Below are positions 32,315 to 42,639 of a stretch of 64,000 nucleotides of DNA, in pieces. The notes under the pieces are model-generated. The model made no database searches, was not told the origin of the DNA, and was given only the letters and a program-made list of their open reading frames with translations. Each line of letters begins with the position of its first letter. Position 1 is the first letter of the stretch. Position numbers and translations under genes: made by a program. The stretch is from Albidovulum sediminis. Lineage in GTDB: Bacteria; Pseudomonadota; Alphaproteobacteria; Rhodobacterales; Rhodobacteraceae. Location: assembly GCF_025380365.1 (NCBI RefSeq), contig NZ_JAOCQF010000003.1, forward strand, positions 372,001-436,000. The letters are read 5' to 3'.

Positions 32315-33541
32315 ATGAACTTCGACGCGGATGTGATCATTGTCGGCGGCGGGCTGAACGGCCCCGCCCTCGCGCTTGCGCTGGCACGGGCGGGACTGTC
32401 CGTCATCGTTGTCGATGCCCAGCCCGCGCGGGCCCGGGCCGAGTCGGCCTTCGACGGCCGCGCCTATGCCCTGGCCATCGCGTCCAAGCGCCTGCTTGCC
32501 GCGGTCGGCGTCTGGGACCGGGTGGCGGACAAGGTGCAACCGATCCTCGAGATCAAGGCCAGCGACGGTCGCCCCGGCGAAGGTGCGGCACCCTTCTTCC
32601 TGCATTTCGACAGCGCCGAGATCGAGGAAGGCCCGATGGGCTTCATGCTCGAGGACCGCCACCTCTACGCGGCCTTCCTCGACGCCATGGGCCAGACCGC
32701 CGGGATCATCCACATCCCGGCAACCTCGGTCATGGACCAGGCGGCGGATGCTGCGGGCGTGACGGTCACGCTGTCGGATGGGCAGGCCCTGCGCGGTCGC
32801 CTGATCGCCGGATGCGACGGCCGGCAGTCGGGCACCGCAAGCCGCGCGGGCATCGGCCGGACCGGGTGGAGCTATGGCCAGACCGCTCTGGTCTGCGCGG
32901 TCGCGCACGACCGGCCCCACCATGGCATCGCACAACAGTTCTTCATGCCGACCGGCCCGCTGGCCATCCTTCCCCTGCCGGGCAACCGGTCCTCGATCGT
33001 CTGGAGCGAGACCGAGGAGAATGCGCGCGTCATCGCGGCGCTGGACGACGATGCCTTCATGGCGGTGCTGCGCCCCCGGTTCGGCGACTATCTTGGCGAT
33101 ATCCGGCTGGCCGGGGCGCGATTCACCTATCCCCTGAACCTGACGCTTGCCGACCGCTACGTGGCGCCCCGCGTGGCGCTGGTGGGCGATGCTGCGCACG
33201 GTGTCCACCCGATCGCGGGGCAGGGCCTGAACCTCGGCTTCCGCGACGTGGCGGCCCTGGCAGAGGTGCTGGTGGCCGCGAAAAGGCGGGGCGAGGATAT
33301 CGGCGCCGAAGAGGTTCTGGAACGTTACGAAAGCTGGCGGCGGTTCGATTCGACGACGCTCGCGCTTGGCATGGATACCGTCAACAAACTCTTTTCCAAC
33401 GACAATCCGCTGTTGCGCGCAGCACGCGATCTGGGCATGGGCGCGGTGAATGCCCTGCCGCCCCTGCGCCGTGCGTTCATCCGCCAGGCCGCGGGGCTTT
33501 CCGACGATCTGCCGAAACTGCTGAGCGGCCGGGCGCTCTGA
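32315..33541 (+). CDS. UbiH/UbiF-family FAD-dependent hydroxylase
   Basis: This 408-residue flavoprotein has an N-terminal dinucleotide fold (VIIVGGGLNGPALALALA), a DG-type motif (LIAGCDGRQSG) and the FAD/ubiquinone-hydroxylase signature GDAAHGVHPIAGQGLNLGF. It should hydroxylate the ring of a ubiquinone precursor at the membrane; the ring position is not determined by sequence. The ATG at 32315 has only a weak Shine-Dalgarno. It is divergent from the amidase gene. Confidence 0.9.
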   Translation: MNFDADVIIVGGGLNGPALALALARAGLSVIVVDAQPARARAESAFDGRAYALAIASKRLLAAVGVWDRVADKVQPILEIKASDGRPGEGAAPFFLHFDSAEIEEGPMGFMLEDRHLYAAFLDAMGQTAGIIHIPATSVMDQAADAAGVTVTLSDGQALRGRLIAGCDGRQSGTASRAGIGRTGWSYGQTALVCAVAHDRPHHGIAQQFFMPTGPLAILPLPGNRSSIVWSETEENARVIAALDDDAFMAVLRPRFGDYLGDIRLAGARFTYPLNLTLADRYVAPRVALVGDAAHGVHPIAGQGLNLGFRDVAALAEVLVAAKRRGEDIGAEEVLERYESWRRFDSTTLALGMDTVNKLFSNDNPLLRAARDLGMGAVNALPPLRRAFIRQAAGLSDDLPKLLSGRAL

Positions 33542-33551
33542 CGGCGCGCCG

Positions 33552-33734
33552 TCACTCCAGTTCCCGCGCCTCGTCGACCAGCATGATCGGAATGCCGCCA
33601 CGGATCGGAAAGGCGAGCTTCGCCGCGCGCGAGACAAGCTCCTGCGCCTCCGCGTCGTAGGTCAGCGTGGTGTGGGTCAGCGGGCAGACGAGCGCCTCGA
33701 GCATGCGACGGTCGATGCGGATTTCGTCGATCAT
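33552..33734 (-). CDS. Trm112-like small protein
   Basis: This 60-residue protein of the Trm112/YcaR family contains [35 protein letters not shown] and the conserved end [13 protein letters not shown]. Eukaryotic Trm112 activates methyltransferases through a zinc knuckle. Here only one Cys remains, so zinc binding is probably lost. The ATG overlaps the upstream LON-domain gene stop (ATGA, 33731-33734), so translation is coupled. Confidence 0.92.
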   Translation of the reverse strand: MIDEIRIDRRMLEALVCPLTHTTLTYDAEAQELVSRAAKLAFPIRGGIPIMLVDEARELE

Positions 33735-34369
33735 TGCATGCGCTCCTCTCCGCCGCCGCGCAGAGCGTATTCCATCAGCGTCACCAGCGTCTCGCGCCGC
33801 GTGACCAGAGTCGGCGCCTCCAGGAGCGCCTGCTTGTCTTCCGGTTCAAGCGGGCAGAGGATCGACAGCGCGTTGATCAGCATCTCGTCCTCGGCCTCCT
33901 TCAGGCTTCCCCAGTCGGTCGAAAGCCCCTCGGCCGCGAAATAGCGCGACAGCAGCGCCAGAAAGGACTCGCGGTCGAACTGCGGATCCTCCTCGGCCGG
34001 GCCGCGGTCACGCTCGAAGGGCGACCAGTCCACCTCGGCGCGGCGATAGGGCATGAAGCCGCCCAGCTCCGAGACGACGCGAAAGCGCGAAACGCCGGAC
34101 AGCGTGATCATGTAGCGCCCGTCCTCGGTTTCCTGGAATGCGGTGACGCGGCCTGCGCAGCCGATCGAGGAAAGGGTCTCGCCCCCGCCCGGTGTGGGGC
34201 GGGGCTGGATCATGCCGATCAGGCGTTCGCGCGACTTCAGCGCATCGTCCAGCATGGCAAGATAGCGCGGCTCGAAGATATGAAGCGGCAGGCGCGCCCG
34301 CGGCAGCAGAAGCGCCCCCGGCAGGGGAAAGATCGGGATCACTCCGGGCAGGTCCGCAAGCGTGGACAT
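33731..34369 (-). CDS. LON peptidase substrate-binding domain protein
   Basis: This 212-residue protein resembles the N-terminal domain of Lon protease without ATPase or protease parts. It shows [35 protein letters not shown] and [11 protein letters not shown]-like beta strands. It may recognise or present proteins for degradation; the function is unproven. It lies between cnoX and the Trm112-like gene, with 26 bases to cnoX. Confidence 0.9.
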   Translation of the reverse strand: MSTLADLPGVIPIFPLPGALLLPRARLPLHIFEPRYLAMLDDALKSRERLIGMIQPRPTPGGGETLSSIGCAGRVTAFQETEDGRYMITLSGVSRFRVVSELGGFMPYRRAEVDWSPFERDRGPAEEDPQFDRESFLALLSRYFAAEGLSTDWGSLKEAEDEMLINALSILCPLEPEDKQALLEAPTLVTRRETLVTLMEYALRGGGEERMQ

Positions 34370-34395
34370 CGGTCCCCCAGTCCCTTTCGGACGGC

Positions 34396-35301
34396 TCAGG
34401 CGAAGATCAGCGACGACAGCTTGCGCCGGCCCTTCTGAACGATCGGGTCATTCGGCTTCAGCGCGTCGAAAATCTTGAAAAGCTGGGTCTTGGCAGCGCC
34501 ACCGTTCCAGTCGCGGTCGCGGCGGAACAGTTCCAGCAACTCCTCTACCGCGCCCTCGACCTTGCCGGCGGCATGAAGCGCCAGCGCGAGATCATAGCGC
34601 GCCTGATGGTTGTCGGGTTCGGCAAGGACGAGGTTGAGAAGTTCGGCGACCGGGCCCGCATTGGCGGCCTGATGGGCCAGCTCCAACTGCGCACGGGCGG
34701 CCTCCACCTGCTGCGACTTCGCGATGGCGGCGGGGGCCGCCGCCAGCAGCCCCTGGGCCTGGTCGTGATTGCCAAGGGCCAGATGCGCGCGCACCAGCCC
34801 ACCATAGGCCGCGGCATTCTCCGGCTCTTCACCCAGGATGGCGGCAAAGGTCTCGGCCGCGCCCACCGCGTCACCCTCGGCCAGCATCGCCTCGGCCGCC
34901 TCGATCGCCTCTCCCAGACCGCCATCGCCGGCAAGGCCGGACAGCTTGTCGACGAAGGCCTTGATCTCCGACCCCTGGATCGCGCCCTGGAAGCCGTCCA
35001 CCGGCCGCCCCTGCCAGAAGGCATAGACGGTCGGGATCGACTGGATCCTCAGCTGCGACGCGATCATCTGGTTCTCGTCGACGTTGACCTTGACCATGCG
35101 GACCTTGCCGCGCGCCGCGGTCACGGCCGCCTCGAGCGCGGGGCCAAGCGTCTTGCACGGGCCGCACCAGGGTGCCCAGAAGTCGACAATGACGGGCACG
35201 TCCTTGCTGGCCTCGATGACGTCCGTCATGAAGTTGGCTTCGTTCGTGTCGCGGATCAGGTCCGCCGGTGCCGCAGCCGGTTTCTGGCCGAATTCGAGCA
35301 T
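34396..35301 (-). CDS. cnoX: CnoX-type chaperedoxin (thioredoxin plus TPR)
   Basis: This 301-residue protein has an N-terminal thioredoxin domain with an intact WCGPC motif (Cys46, Cys49) and the cis-proline in SIPTVYAFW. A C-terminal TPR-like region follows (EAIEAAEAMLAEGDAVGAAE and later ARYDLALALHAAGKVEGAVE). In E. coli the homologous protein protects unfolded proteins from oxidation and passes them to GroEL; E. coli CnoX lacks the CxxC pair. The active motif here suggests retained redox function. Confidence 0.9.
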   Translation of the reverse strand: MLEFGQKPAAAPADLIRDTNEANFMTDVIEASKDVPVIVDFWAPWCGPCKTLGPALEAAVTAARGKVRMVKVNVDENQMIASQLRIQSIPTVYAFWQGRPVDGFQGAIQGSEIKAFVDKLSGLAGDGGLGEAIEAAEAMLAEGDAVGAAETFAAILGEEPENAAAYGGLVRAHLALGNHDQAQGLLAAAPAAIAKSQQVEAARAQLELAHQAANAGPVAELLNLVLAEPDNHQARYDLALALHAAGKVEGAVEELLELFRRDRDWNGGAAKTQLFKIFDALKPNDPIVQKGRRKLSSLIFA

Positions 35302-35370
35302 GACTGCCCCCCGTTGAATGCGTGTCGTCCCCTATATGAGCGCAAGCAGCGGAAAGGCCAAGGGGGTGCG

Positions 35371-36630
35371 TCAGCGCAGCTTGCGCAGGATCTCCAGGCT
35401 GGCGTAGCCGTCCGGGATCATGCCGATCGACCGCTGGAAGGCGCGGACGGCGGCAACGGTGTTTGGACCGATCTTGCCATCGACCCCGCCCGTGTCGAAC
35501 CCGGCCTTTGTCAGCCGCTCCTGCAATTCCCTGCGCTCATCCAGGACAAGGGCGCGGTCCTCGCGCGGCCATGTGGCCTGAATCGGCGGGCCGCCCGCGA
35601 TGCGGTCGGAAAGATGGCCCACCGCGATCACATAGGCGTCGGCGGCGTTGTAGCGCTCGATCGCGTGGAAGTTCGGGAAGATCATGAAGGCCGCGCCGCG
35701 CGCGCCGGCCGGCATCAGGATCGAGGCCGGGCCATGGTCGCCGACCGTGCGCCCGGCAGAATCGCGCACGCCGAGCGCGGCCCAGTCGGCGGCGGATTTC
35801 TTCACCTTCTCGCCCGTCAGCCCATAGTCGAACCCGGCCGGAAGCCGAACCTCGACCCCCCAGGGCTGGTCCTTGCGCCAGCCCGACCGCGCCAGATAGG
35901 CGGCGGTGGAGGCCAGCGCGTCGGCCGGGTCGTCCGACCAGATGTCGCGCTTGCCATCGCCGGTGAAGTCCACCGCGAAGGACAGGTAGGACGTCGGGAT
36001 GAACTGGGTATGACCCATGGCACCTGCCCAGCTTCCGGTCATGTGGCGCACGTCCACGTCGCCGGACTGAAGGATCTTCAGCGCCGCGATCAGTTGGCTT
36101 TCGAAGAAGCGGCCGCGCCGACCGTCATAGGCCAGCGTCGCCAGCGCCTCGATCAGCGGGACGTCACCCCGGATCTCGCCATAGGCGCTTTCCAGGCCCC
36201 AGACGGCGACGACGACCTCCTTCTCGACGCCATACGCCTTCTCGATCCGTTCCAGAAGCTTGCGATGTTTCCTGAGCGCCTTGATCCCGTTGTCGATGCG
36301 GTTTTCCGAAACCGCACTGTCGAGATAGTCCCAGATCGCCTTGGTGAACTCGGCCTGATTGCGGTCCTTCTCGATCACGTAGGTGTTGTAGGAGATATCC
36401 CGGAAGGCGCGGTCGAGGACGGTTTGCGATATGCCCTGCGCCATCGCACGGCCGCGGAATCCGGCAATCCAGCGGTCAAATCCCAGATTGGCCGAAGCCG
36501 GGACAATCGATTCTGGCCCGCCCAAGATTCCCCCTCCGGTCGCTTCGGTGACCATCCCGACGCCCGCCGCATTCGCGCCAGCGCCCGTGGCCGTCAAGAA
36601 AGCTGCAAGGCAGCATGCCGCATGTTTCAT
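35371..36630 (-). CDS. MltB-type lytic murein transglycosylase with peptidoglycan-binding domain
   Basis: This 419-residue exported enzyme begins with a signal peptide (MKHAACCLAAFLTATGAGAN). The catalytic domain carries Glu147 in AVWGLESAYG, MGHTQFIPTSY and WSDDPADALASTAAYL. The C-terminal helical peptidoglycan-binding domain includes GFDTGGVDGKIGPNTVAAVR and FQRSIGMIPDGY. It cleaves glycan strands with anhydromuramic ends. The start at 36630 is chosen for the signal peptide; an upstream GTG would precede it with a charged stretch. Confidence 0.93.
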   Translation of the reverse strand: MKHAACCLAAFLTATGAGANAAGVGMVTEATGGGILGGPESIVPASANLGFDRWIAGFRGRAMAQGISQTVLDRAFRDISYNTYVIEKDRNQAEFTKAIWDYLDSAVSENRIDNGIKALRKHRKLLERIEKAYGVEKEVVVAVWGLESAYGEIRGDVPLIEALATLAYDGRRGRFFESQLIAALKILQSGDVDVRHMTGSWAGAMGHTQFIPTSYLSFAVDFTGDGKRDIWSDDPADALASTAAYLARSGWRKDQPWGVEVRLPAGFDYGLTGEKVKKSAADWAALGVRDSAGRTVGDHGPASILMPAGARGAAFMIFPNFHAIERYNAADAYVIAVGHLSDRIAGGPPIQATWPREDRALVLDERRELQERLTKAGFDTGGVDGKIGPNTVAAVRAFQRSIGMIPDGYASLEILRKLR

Positions 36631-36724
36631 GGATACCGCTCGTCGCCTGTTTTGCAGGAATCGTAGCGGCATTCGGCGCCTGTGGAAAGTGCCGGACACG
36701 CGGGCCGGCGACAGCCTGCCGGGA

Positions 36725-38980
36725 TCAGCGGCGGCGGCGTTCCGCCTTGCGGCTCAGCTTTGCGGTCTTCGCCTTGTCCGCCCCCGCGCGCCGCATGACG
36801 CGCTTGCCGCGCCTGGCAGAGGCGCCGCCGGGCCGGCCCTGCCCCTCGATTTCGAGCAGCTCCAGCATCAGCCCGCCCGTCACCGGCACCGCCTCGGCAA
36901 GGCGGACGGTCACGCGCTGGCCGATGCCGATGACAAGGCCGCTGTCCGCGCCGGTCAGGGTCTGGGCGCTGGCGTCGTAATGGAAGAACTCGCGCCCCAG
37001 CGTGCGGATCGGGATCAGGCCGTCGGCCCCGGTCTCATCCAGCCGCACGAAGCAGCCGAACCGGGCGATGCCGCTGATCCGGCCCGCGAACTCGTTGCCG
37101 ACCCGGTCGGCCAGATAGGCGGCCAGATAGCGGTCGCTGGTGTCGCGTTCGGCCGCCATCGACCGGCGCTCGGTCTCCGAAATATGGGTCGCCGTGTCTT
37201 CCAGATCCTCTATGTCCCGCTGAGACAGCCCGTCCCGGCCCCAGCCATGGGCCAGGATCAGCGCGCGATGCACGATCAGGTCGGAATAGCGCCGGATGGG
37301 CGAGGTGAAATGGGCGTAGGATGTCAGCGCCAGCCCGAAGTGCCCGAGGTTCGCCGGGTGATAGTAGGCCTGCTGCATCGAGCGCAGCGTGGTGATGTTC
37401 AAAAGCTCGTCGAACTCGCTGCCCTCGGCCTGTGCCAGCAGGCGGTTCAGATGCGCGGTCTTCAGCACCTGCCCCTTGGCGAGCGTGAAGCCCGAGGCTT
37501 CCGCCACCTCGCGCAGCGCGTCCAGCTTTTCGGGCGAAGGCTCTTCGTGCACGCGGAACAGAAGCGGGCGGCGCAGCCGGATCAGTTCCTCGGCGGCGGC
37601 CACGTTGGCGAGGATCATGAACTCCTCGATCAGGCGGTGCGCGTCGAAGCGGTCGCGGAAGGCGACTGACTTGACGTGCCCGTCCTCGCCGATCTCGATC
37701 TTGCGCTCGGGCAGGTCAAGATCCAGCGGCTGACGCATCGCCCGGGCGGCCTTCGTCGCCTCGTAAGCCGCATAAAGGGGGGCGATGACCTCTTCCATCA
37801 GGGTGGCGCAGCGGTCGTTCGGGCGGCCGTCGCGGGCCTCCTGCACTTCGGAGTAGTTCAGGCTTGCCACCGACCGGATCATGGCGCGGGTGAAGCGGTG
37901 GCTGACCTTGCGGCCCTTGCTGTCAAGCTTCATCCAGACCGCGATGACCGGCCGCACGACCCCTTCGTGAAGCGAGCAGAGGTCACCTGACAGGCGCTCC
38001 GGCAGCATCGGCACGACGCGGTCGGGGAAGTAGGTGGAATTGCCGCGGCGGCGCGCCTCCCGGTCCAGCGCGGACTGCGGAGTGACATAATGGGCGACGT
38101 CGGCGATGGCGACCCAGACGATGTGACCCCCTTCGTTCTTCGCATCCTCGTCCGGGTGGGCAAAGCAGGCGTCGTCGTGATCGCGTGCGTCGGCCGGGTC
38201 AATGGTCACGAAGGGCAGGTGCCGCAGGTCTTCCCTGTCGCCCAAAGCGGCGGGCGTGGCGCCGTCGGCCTCCGCGATGGCGTCGTCAGGAAAGTCGTCC
38301 GGAATGCCGTGCTGGTGAATCGCGATCAGCGATACGGCGCGTGGCGCGGCCGGGTCGCCCAGCCGTTCGACGATGCGGGCGCGCGGCAGGCCCATGCGGG
38401 CCTTCGGACCGGACTGCTCCGCCTCGACCAGTTCGCCGTCCCGGGCGTCCAGCGTCGCACCGGGCGCGACCATCCATTCCAGATCCGCGCCCTTGTCGAT
38501 CGGCACGATGCGCCCGCCTTCCGCCCCCTTGCGGAAGATGCCGAGGATACGGTGCGGGTTGGTGCCCAGCTTGCGGATCAGCGCCGCCTCGTATCCATGA
38601 TCCTCGTCCGCGACCTCGGTGATCCGGGCCAGGACGCGGTCCCCCTCGCCCACCGCAGCATCGCCCTTCCTGGGGCGGAAAAGCACGCGCGGCACGGGGC
38701 CTTCGCCCTGCCATTCGACCGGGCGGGCAAAGATGTCTCCGTCGCGGTCGGGGGCAAGGATGGTCAGCATCGCCACGGGGGGCAGCTTCGTCGGGTCGCG
38801 GAAGCTGCGGCGGCGGCGCTCGATGGCGCCGTCCTCCTCAAGCTCCTTGAGCAGACGCTTCAGGTCGATCCGCGCCGCCCCCTTGATCCCGAACGCCTTG
38901 GCGATGTCGCGCTTGGCGGCTGTGCCGGGATGTTCGGCGATCCAGGCCAGGATTTCGGCTTTGGTGGGCAGGGTTTTCAT
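36725..38980 (-). CDS. rnr: Ribonuclease R
   Basis: This 751-residue processive 3'-5' exoribonuclease has an N-terminal helix-turn-helix (KRDIAKAFGIKGAARIDL), cold-shock domains, and the RNB catalytic core with DPADARDHDDA metal-binding aspartates. The C-terminal S1 domain (FAGRISGIARFGCFVRL) is followed by a basic tail ending RKAERRRR. It degrades structured RNA and takes part in rRNA quality control. It lies 53 bases after dapE on the same strand. Confidence 0.96.
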   Translation of the reverse strand: MKTLPTKAEILAWIAEHPGTAAKRDIAKAFGIKGAARIDLKRLLKELEEDGAIERRRRSFRDPTKLPPVAMLTILAPDRDGDIFARPVEWQGEGPVPRVLFRPRKGDAAVGEGDRVLARITEVADEDHGYEAALIRKLGTNPHRILGIFRKGAEGGRIVPIDKGADLEWMVAPGATLDARDGELVEAEQSGPKARMGLPRARIVERLGDPAAPRAVSLIAIHQHGIPDDFPDDAIAEADGATPAALGDREDLRHLPFVTIDPADARDHDDACFAHPDEDAKNEGGHIVWVAIADVAHYVTPQSALDREARRRGNSTYFPDRVVPMLPERLSGDLCSLHEGVVRPVIAVWMKLDSKGRKVSHRFTRAMIRSVASLNYSEVQEARDGRPNDRCATLMEEVIAPLYAAYEATKAARAMRQPLDLDLPERKIEIGEDGHVKSVAFRDRFDAHRLIEEFMILANVAAAEELIRLRRPLLFRVHEEPSPEKLDALREVAEASGFTLAKGQVLKTAHLNRLLAQAEGSEFDELLNITTLRSMQQAYYHPANLGHFGLALTSYAHFTSPIRRYSDLIVHRALILAHGWGRDGLSQRDIEDLEDTATHISETERRSMAAERDTSDRYLAAYLADRVGNEFAGRISGIARFGCFVRLDETGADGLIPIRTLGREFFHYDASAQTLTGADSGLVIGIGQRVTVRLAEAVPVTGGLMLELLEIEGQGRPGGASARRGKRVMRRAGADKAKTAKLSRKAERRRR

Positions 38981-39033
38981 GCCCCGCGCCTAACATAGCC
39001 CGGCCGCGGCGTCATGCGGAAAGCGCAGGCGCC

Positions 39034-40203
39034 TCAGGCGAAGTAATCGTGCAGGATGCGGGAATAGATCGCCTTGAGCTGCCGGATATCCTCGACCGGC
39101 ACACGCTCGTCGACCGCATGCATCGTCCGGCCGACCAGGCCGAACTCCACCACCGGGCAGTGATCCTTGACAAAGCGCGCGTCCGACGTGCCGCCCGAAG
39201 TGGACAGCACCGGCTCGCCCCCGGTCTTCGCCTTGACCGCGCCCGCCACAAGCCGCACGAACTCACCCGGCGGGGTCAGGAAGCTTTCGCCCGACACGTC
39301 CACCTCCATCGCGAAGGTCACGCCGGTGTCCGCCGTCACCCGATCGGCTTCGGCCCTCAGCCGGTCCATCAGACTGCGGGAACTGTGCGCGTCATTGAAG
39401 CGGATGTTGACCCGCCCGACGGTGCGCGCGGGGATGACGTTCGACGCGGTGTTGCCGGTGTCGATGGTGGTGATGGCCAGGGTCGAGGCATCGAAATGCT
39501 CCGTCCCTTCGTCAAGCGGCGCCGACGCGAGGCGGTCGAAAAGCCGGACCAGCGCATGCAGCGGATTCTTCGCGCGGTGGGGATAGGCGGAGTGTCCCTG
39601 CACCCCTTGCGCCGTGAAGGTCACCGTCATCGAGCCGCGGCGGCCGATCTTCATCATCTCGCCCATGCGGTCGGGGCAGGTGGGTTCGCCCACAAGGCAG
39701 ACCGACATCGCTTCCCCCCGCGACTTCATCCAGTCGAGAAGCGCCACGGTCCCGTCCTTCGAGGGCCCCTCCTCATCGCCCGTGATGGTCAGGATCAAGG
39801 CGCCGTCGGGCGGCGTGCCGCAGACGAAATCCACCGCGGCGGCGACGAAGGCCGCCACGCCCGACTTCATGTCGGTGGCCCCGCGCCCCCACAGGAAACC
39901 TTCGGAAATCTCGCCGCCGAACGGGTCGCGGGTCCAGGCGGCGCGGTCGCCCACGGGCACCACATCGGTGTGGCCGTTGAAGCCGAAGGTCCGGTTGGCG
40001 CCCTTCCTGCCCCAGCGCGCGAACAGGTTGGGCGTGCCGTTGCGATCCACCCGCACGCAGTCGAAACCGGCCTCGCCCAGCAGGTCCGCCAGAAGCTGAA
40101 GCGCACCGCCTTCCTCCGGCGTGACGGAGGGGCAGCGGATCAGGCGGGCGGTCAGGTCAACCGGATCGACTGGGGAAATCGGGGCTGATCGTGTGTCGGT
40201 CAT
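39034..40203 (-). CDS. dapE: Succinyl-diaminopimelate desuccinylase
   Basis: This 389-residue M20-family zinc enzyme removes succinate in lysine/meso-diaminopimelate synthesis. Metal and catalytic residues are seen in [40 protein letters not shown] and [11 protein letters not shown]. The start [10 protein letters not shown] at 40203 follows GAGGAACGAG; longer reading upstream enters the intergenic region. It is divergent from the Hint gene across 235 bases that hold no recognised feature. Confidence 0.95.
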   Translation of the reverse strand: MTDTRSAPISPVDPVDLTARLIRCPSVTPEEGGALQLLADLLGEAGFDCVRVDRNGTPNLFARWGRKGANRTFGFNGHTDVVPVGDRAAWTRDPFGGEISEGFLWGRGATDMKSGVAAFVAAAVDFVCGTPPDGALILTITGDEEGPSKDGTVALLDWMKSRGEAMSVCLVGEPTCPDRMGEMMKIGRRGSMTVTFTAQGVQGHSAYPHRAKNPLHALVRLFDRLASAPLDEGTEHFDASTLAITTIDTGNTASNVIPARTVGRVNIRFNDAHSSRSLMDRLRAEADRVTADTGVTFAMEVDVSGESFLTPPGEFVRLVAGAVKAKTGGEPVLSTSGGTSDARFVKDHCPVVEFGLVGRTMHAVDERVPVEDIRQLKAIYSRILHDYFA

Positions 40204-40438
40204 GGCTCGTTCCTCGGCGTTGAAGACAGGGTTAGCTGCTTCGGCACAGATCGGCAATTGGCATGCGCCTGTTGCAGGGGTGTCACCATTGATGCCGCGC
40301 AAGCCCGCAGCGCAACTGCCGCGATTCACAAACGGAACGGCTGGCTGCATAGTCGGGAACGACCGAAGGGTGAGGAAACATCCTCGAACGGAGCAGTCGG
40401 CGGGCAGGCTTTGCCGCGCAGGGGCAGGTGGGAATCGG

Positions 40439-41509
40439 ATGGGCTGGCTTGTCGTCGCAAGTCACGCGCGTGGCCGAAAGGTCGCGCAGGGGCGGCCGAA
40501 GCACCGGCTGCTGTCGTCGGGCAGCCTGATCTGGGAACTGGACTTCGCCACGCTGCGCCCCGCGCCGCAACTGATCTATCGCGCCCGGACCGCGACCGCC
40601 TCCATCGACCTGAACATCCTCAGGCAAGACCGGGCGCACGTCATCTTGCGCGCCGGCGATCAATTCTGCCAGGTCGCGACGGGTTTCGACCGGACGGCCG
40701 CCCGTGGCGCACTGCGGCTGACGCTGCGCTGGGACTGCATTTCGGGGGAAACGACGCTGACGGCAGAGAACCTGGCCCAGGGAACGTTGCGCCAGCAGGT
40801 GGTCGATCAGGTTCCGGCCCTCGCGGCGGAGGAGCTTTCCAACCTCGCGCGGCAATGGGACGTTCGGAATCCGGCCCTGGTCTGGCACGCCGCGGCCGAT
40901 CACCTTCACCCGGTGGGACCGGGCATCTGCATGGCGGGCGCCACGCCCATCGCGACGACGCGCGGGACGTTGCCGCTGTCCTCGGTGCGCGCGGGTGATC
41001 ACGTTGTCACGCGCGGCGGGAGCAGAGCCGCGGTCCTCTGGTGCGGCTCGGTCGAGGTGCCGGCCCTTGGCGCCTATGCGCCTGTGCGGCTGAAGGCGCC
41101 GCCCTTCGGGACCGCCGGCGACCTGATCGTGCACCCCGGCCATCGCCTCGCGCTGTCGGGAACCGAGGTCGAGTACCTGTTCGGCGAGGAGGAGGTGCTG
41201 GTCGAGGCCGGCGCCCTGGTCGATGGGGAAACCGTCATCCCCGAACCGACCGGGCCGCTTTTCCGCTACCACGGCCTGCTTCTGGACGACCACCACATCA
41301 TCGCGCCGGGCGGCTGCGCGATGGAAAGCCTGTGTATCGGTGCGCTGGCGCGCGACCGCGATCTGGCGCTGACGACCCCCCTGGGCGAACTTGCGCGGGC
41401 GGGGCACCTTCCGGTGCAGCGCCGCACCGCCCTGCGCGATGCCGAACCCTACGAAGCCGCCGCCCTCGCGATGGCGCGGCGTGCCGGCCGGTCCCTGTTC
41501 GCCGCCTAG
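40439..41509 (+). CDS. Hint (hedgehog/intein) domain protein
   Basis: This 356-residue protein has an N-terminal beta-rich region of about 160 residues with a possible LamG-like lectin fold ([20 protein letters not shown]). A Hint domain begins at Cys in [29 protein letters not shown] and [11 protein letters not shown] follow, and a [12 protein letters not shown] end section comes later. Such autoprocessing-type domains are frequent as single-copy proteins in Rhodobacteraceae, often linked to RTX or secreted proteins. No self-splicing partner is evident. The ATG at 40439 follows GGTGGGAATCGG. The stop shares CTAG with the next, convergent gene. Confidence 0.75.
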   Translation: MGWLVVASHARGRKVAQGRPKHRLLSSGSLIWELDFATLRPAPQLIYRARTATASIDLNILRQDRAHVILRAGDQFCQVATGFDRTAARGALRLTLRWDCISGETTLTAENLAQGTLRQQVVDQVPALAAEELSNLARQWDVRNPALVWHAAADHLHPVGPGICMAGATPIATTRGTLPLSSVRAGDHVVTRGGSRAAVLWCGSVEVPALGAYAPVRLKAPPFGTAGDLIVHPGHRLALSGTEVEYLFGEEEVLVEAGALVDGETVIPEPTGPLFRYHGLLLDDHHIIAPGGCAMESLCIGALARDRDLALTTPLGELARAGHLPVQRRTALRDAEPYEAAALAMARRAGRSLFAA

Positions 41510-41850
41510 GGCTTGTCGAAGAACGGCGTCATCTGCGCGACGATTACCGCGTTTTCGGCCAGCGCGCGATCCATCAGGGCGCGTTCCTCGTCGGCGATCT
41601 CGTGACCCTGGTCGATCCGCTCCTGAAGCGTGCCGTAGCCCGTCACGTCAAGCGGGTTGAGATCGGCCTGCTTGAGGACGGCGACGGTTTCGCGCACCGC
41701 CTCGTCCTCGTCCACACCCGAGGCATAGACCATCAGCGCGGCACCGGTCGCACCCTTGGGCAGGCCGTCGCCGGACTTGCGGCCAACCTGGACCAGCAGC
41801 GTGTAGACTTCCTGCGGGCGCTTCGTCTTGCGCGGCTTGTCCTCGGTCAT
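41506..41850 (-). CDS. Conserved-looking hypothetical protein
   Basis: This 114-residue acidic cytosolic protein has no recognised domain. It has a basic N-terminus (MTEDKPRKTKRPQEVYTLLV), a central GLPKGATGAALMVYASGVDE loop and a helical C-terminus (RALMDRALAENAVIVAQM). GAGGAGG precedes the ATG at 41850. Its TAG stop lies on the CTAG (41506-41509) that also ends the convergent Hint gene. It lies 63 bases downstream of the kinase gene on the same strand. No function can be proposed. Confidence 0.7.
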   Translation of the reverse strand: MTEDKPRKTKRPQEVYTLLVQVGRKSGDGLPKGATGAALMVYASGVDEDEAVRETVAVLKQADLNPLDVTGYGTLQERIDQGHEIADEERALMDRALAENAVIVAQMTPFFDKP

Positions 41851-41913
41851 GGCGGCCTCCTCTTGCCGGCGTTGGGTCGCGTGTCCGCGGTTCCGTGTCA
41901 AGGGCCGTGGCGA

Positions 41914-42570
41914 TCAGCCGGGGTGCAGCGCGCCGTCCCGCACGACAAGGTCGGCGCGCGCCCTGGCCGCCATGACGCGGGCGGCATTGGGCAGGTCGTT
42001 GCTGCCCGCGCGATCGCGCGCGGCGTCGGGCGCAAACCCATAGGACAGCCAGCGATCCACCAGGCGGCGTTCAAGTTCCTGCATCGGCACGTCGAGAAAG
42101 ATCGAAAGATCCCACAGCGGGGCTAGGCCGCGCCAGGGATCCTCGTCCAGCAGCAGATAGTTGCCCTCGACCACCACCAGCCGGGTTTCCGCGCGGATCT
42201 CGGCCGCGCCTGCGATGGCGATTTCCCGGTCGCGGTCGAAGACCGGCAGGATCACCGACGGCTCCTCGCGCACCCGGCGCAGGGTGGCGGCGAAGCCCGC
42301 GAAGTCGAAGGTCTCCGGGGCACCCTTGCGGGGCAGAAGGCCCCTCGGTTCAAGCAGCCGGTTGTCGAGGTGGAAACCGTCCATCGGCATCAGCACCACG
42401 GCATGACCCCGGGCCACCAGGGCCGAAACCGTCCGCTCCGCCATGGTGGATTTCCCCGCGCCGGGGGGGCCCGCCATCGCGACAATCCGGCGCGGTGCGT
42501 CGCGGCCGGGAACCAGTGGCGCGATCCGTTCGGCCAACGCCGTGGCGATCCGGTCCACCTCGTCCTGCAT
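41914..42570 (-). CDS. P-loop nucleoside/nucleotide kinase family protein
   Basis: This 218-residue kinase of the uridine kinase/pantothenate kinase superfamily has Walker A AGPPGAGKST near residue 33. MDGFHLDNRLLEPRGLLPRKG (split as MDGFHLDNRLL and GLLPRKG) is the substrate region, and VVVEGNYLLLDED is the Walker B-like strand. Relatives phosphorylate nucleosides or sugars; the substrate is unknown. GGGAGGACGG precedes the ATG at 42570. It follows paaJ by 69 bases and may be transcribed with it. Confidence 0.85.
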   Translation of the reverse strand: MQDEVDRIATALAERIAPLVPGRDAPRRIVAMAGPPGAGKSTMAERTVSALVARGHAVVLMPMDGFHLDNRLLEPRGLLPRKGAPETFDFAGFAATLRRVREEPSVILPVFDRDREIAIAGAAEIRAETRLVVVEGNYLLLDEDPWRGLAPLWDLSIFLDVPMQELERRLVDRWLSYGFAPDAARDRAGSNDLPNAARVMAARARADLVVRDGALHPG

Positions 42571-42639
42571 CCGTCCTCCCTTTCCTTGCCCAGCGCAGAG
42601 CATGGTCGCCGCCCTTCAGGCGATCCTGGCAAGCGCCGG

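Noticed and set aside
28376-33541. A 1721-codon open frame on the plus strand
   Set aside because: It is antisense to ftsK, the aminotransferase and the amidase. Only its last 408 codons (32315-33541) form a real gene. Long spurious frames are expected in GC-rich DNA.
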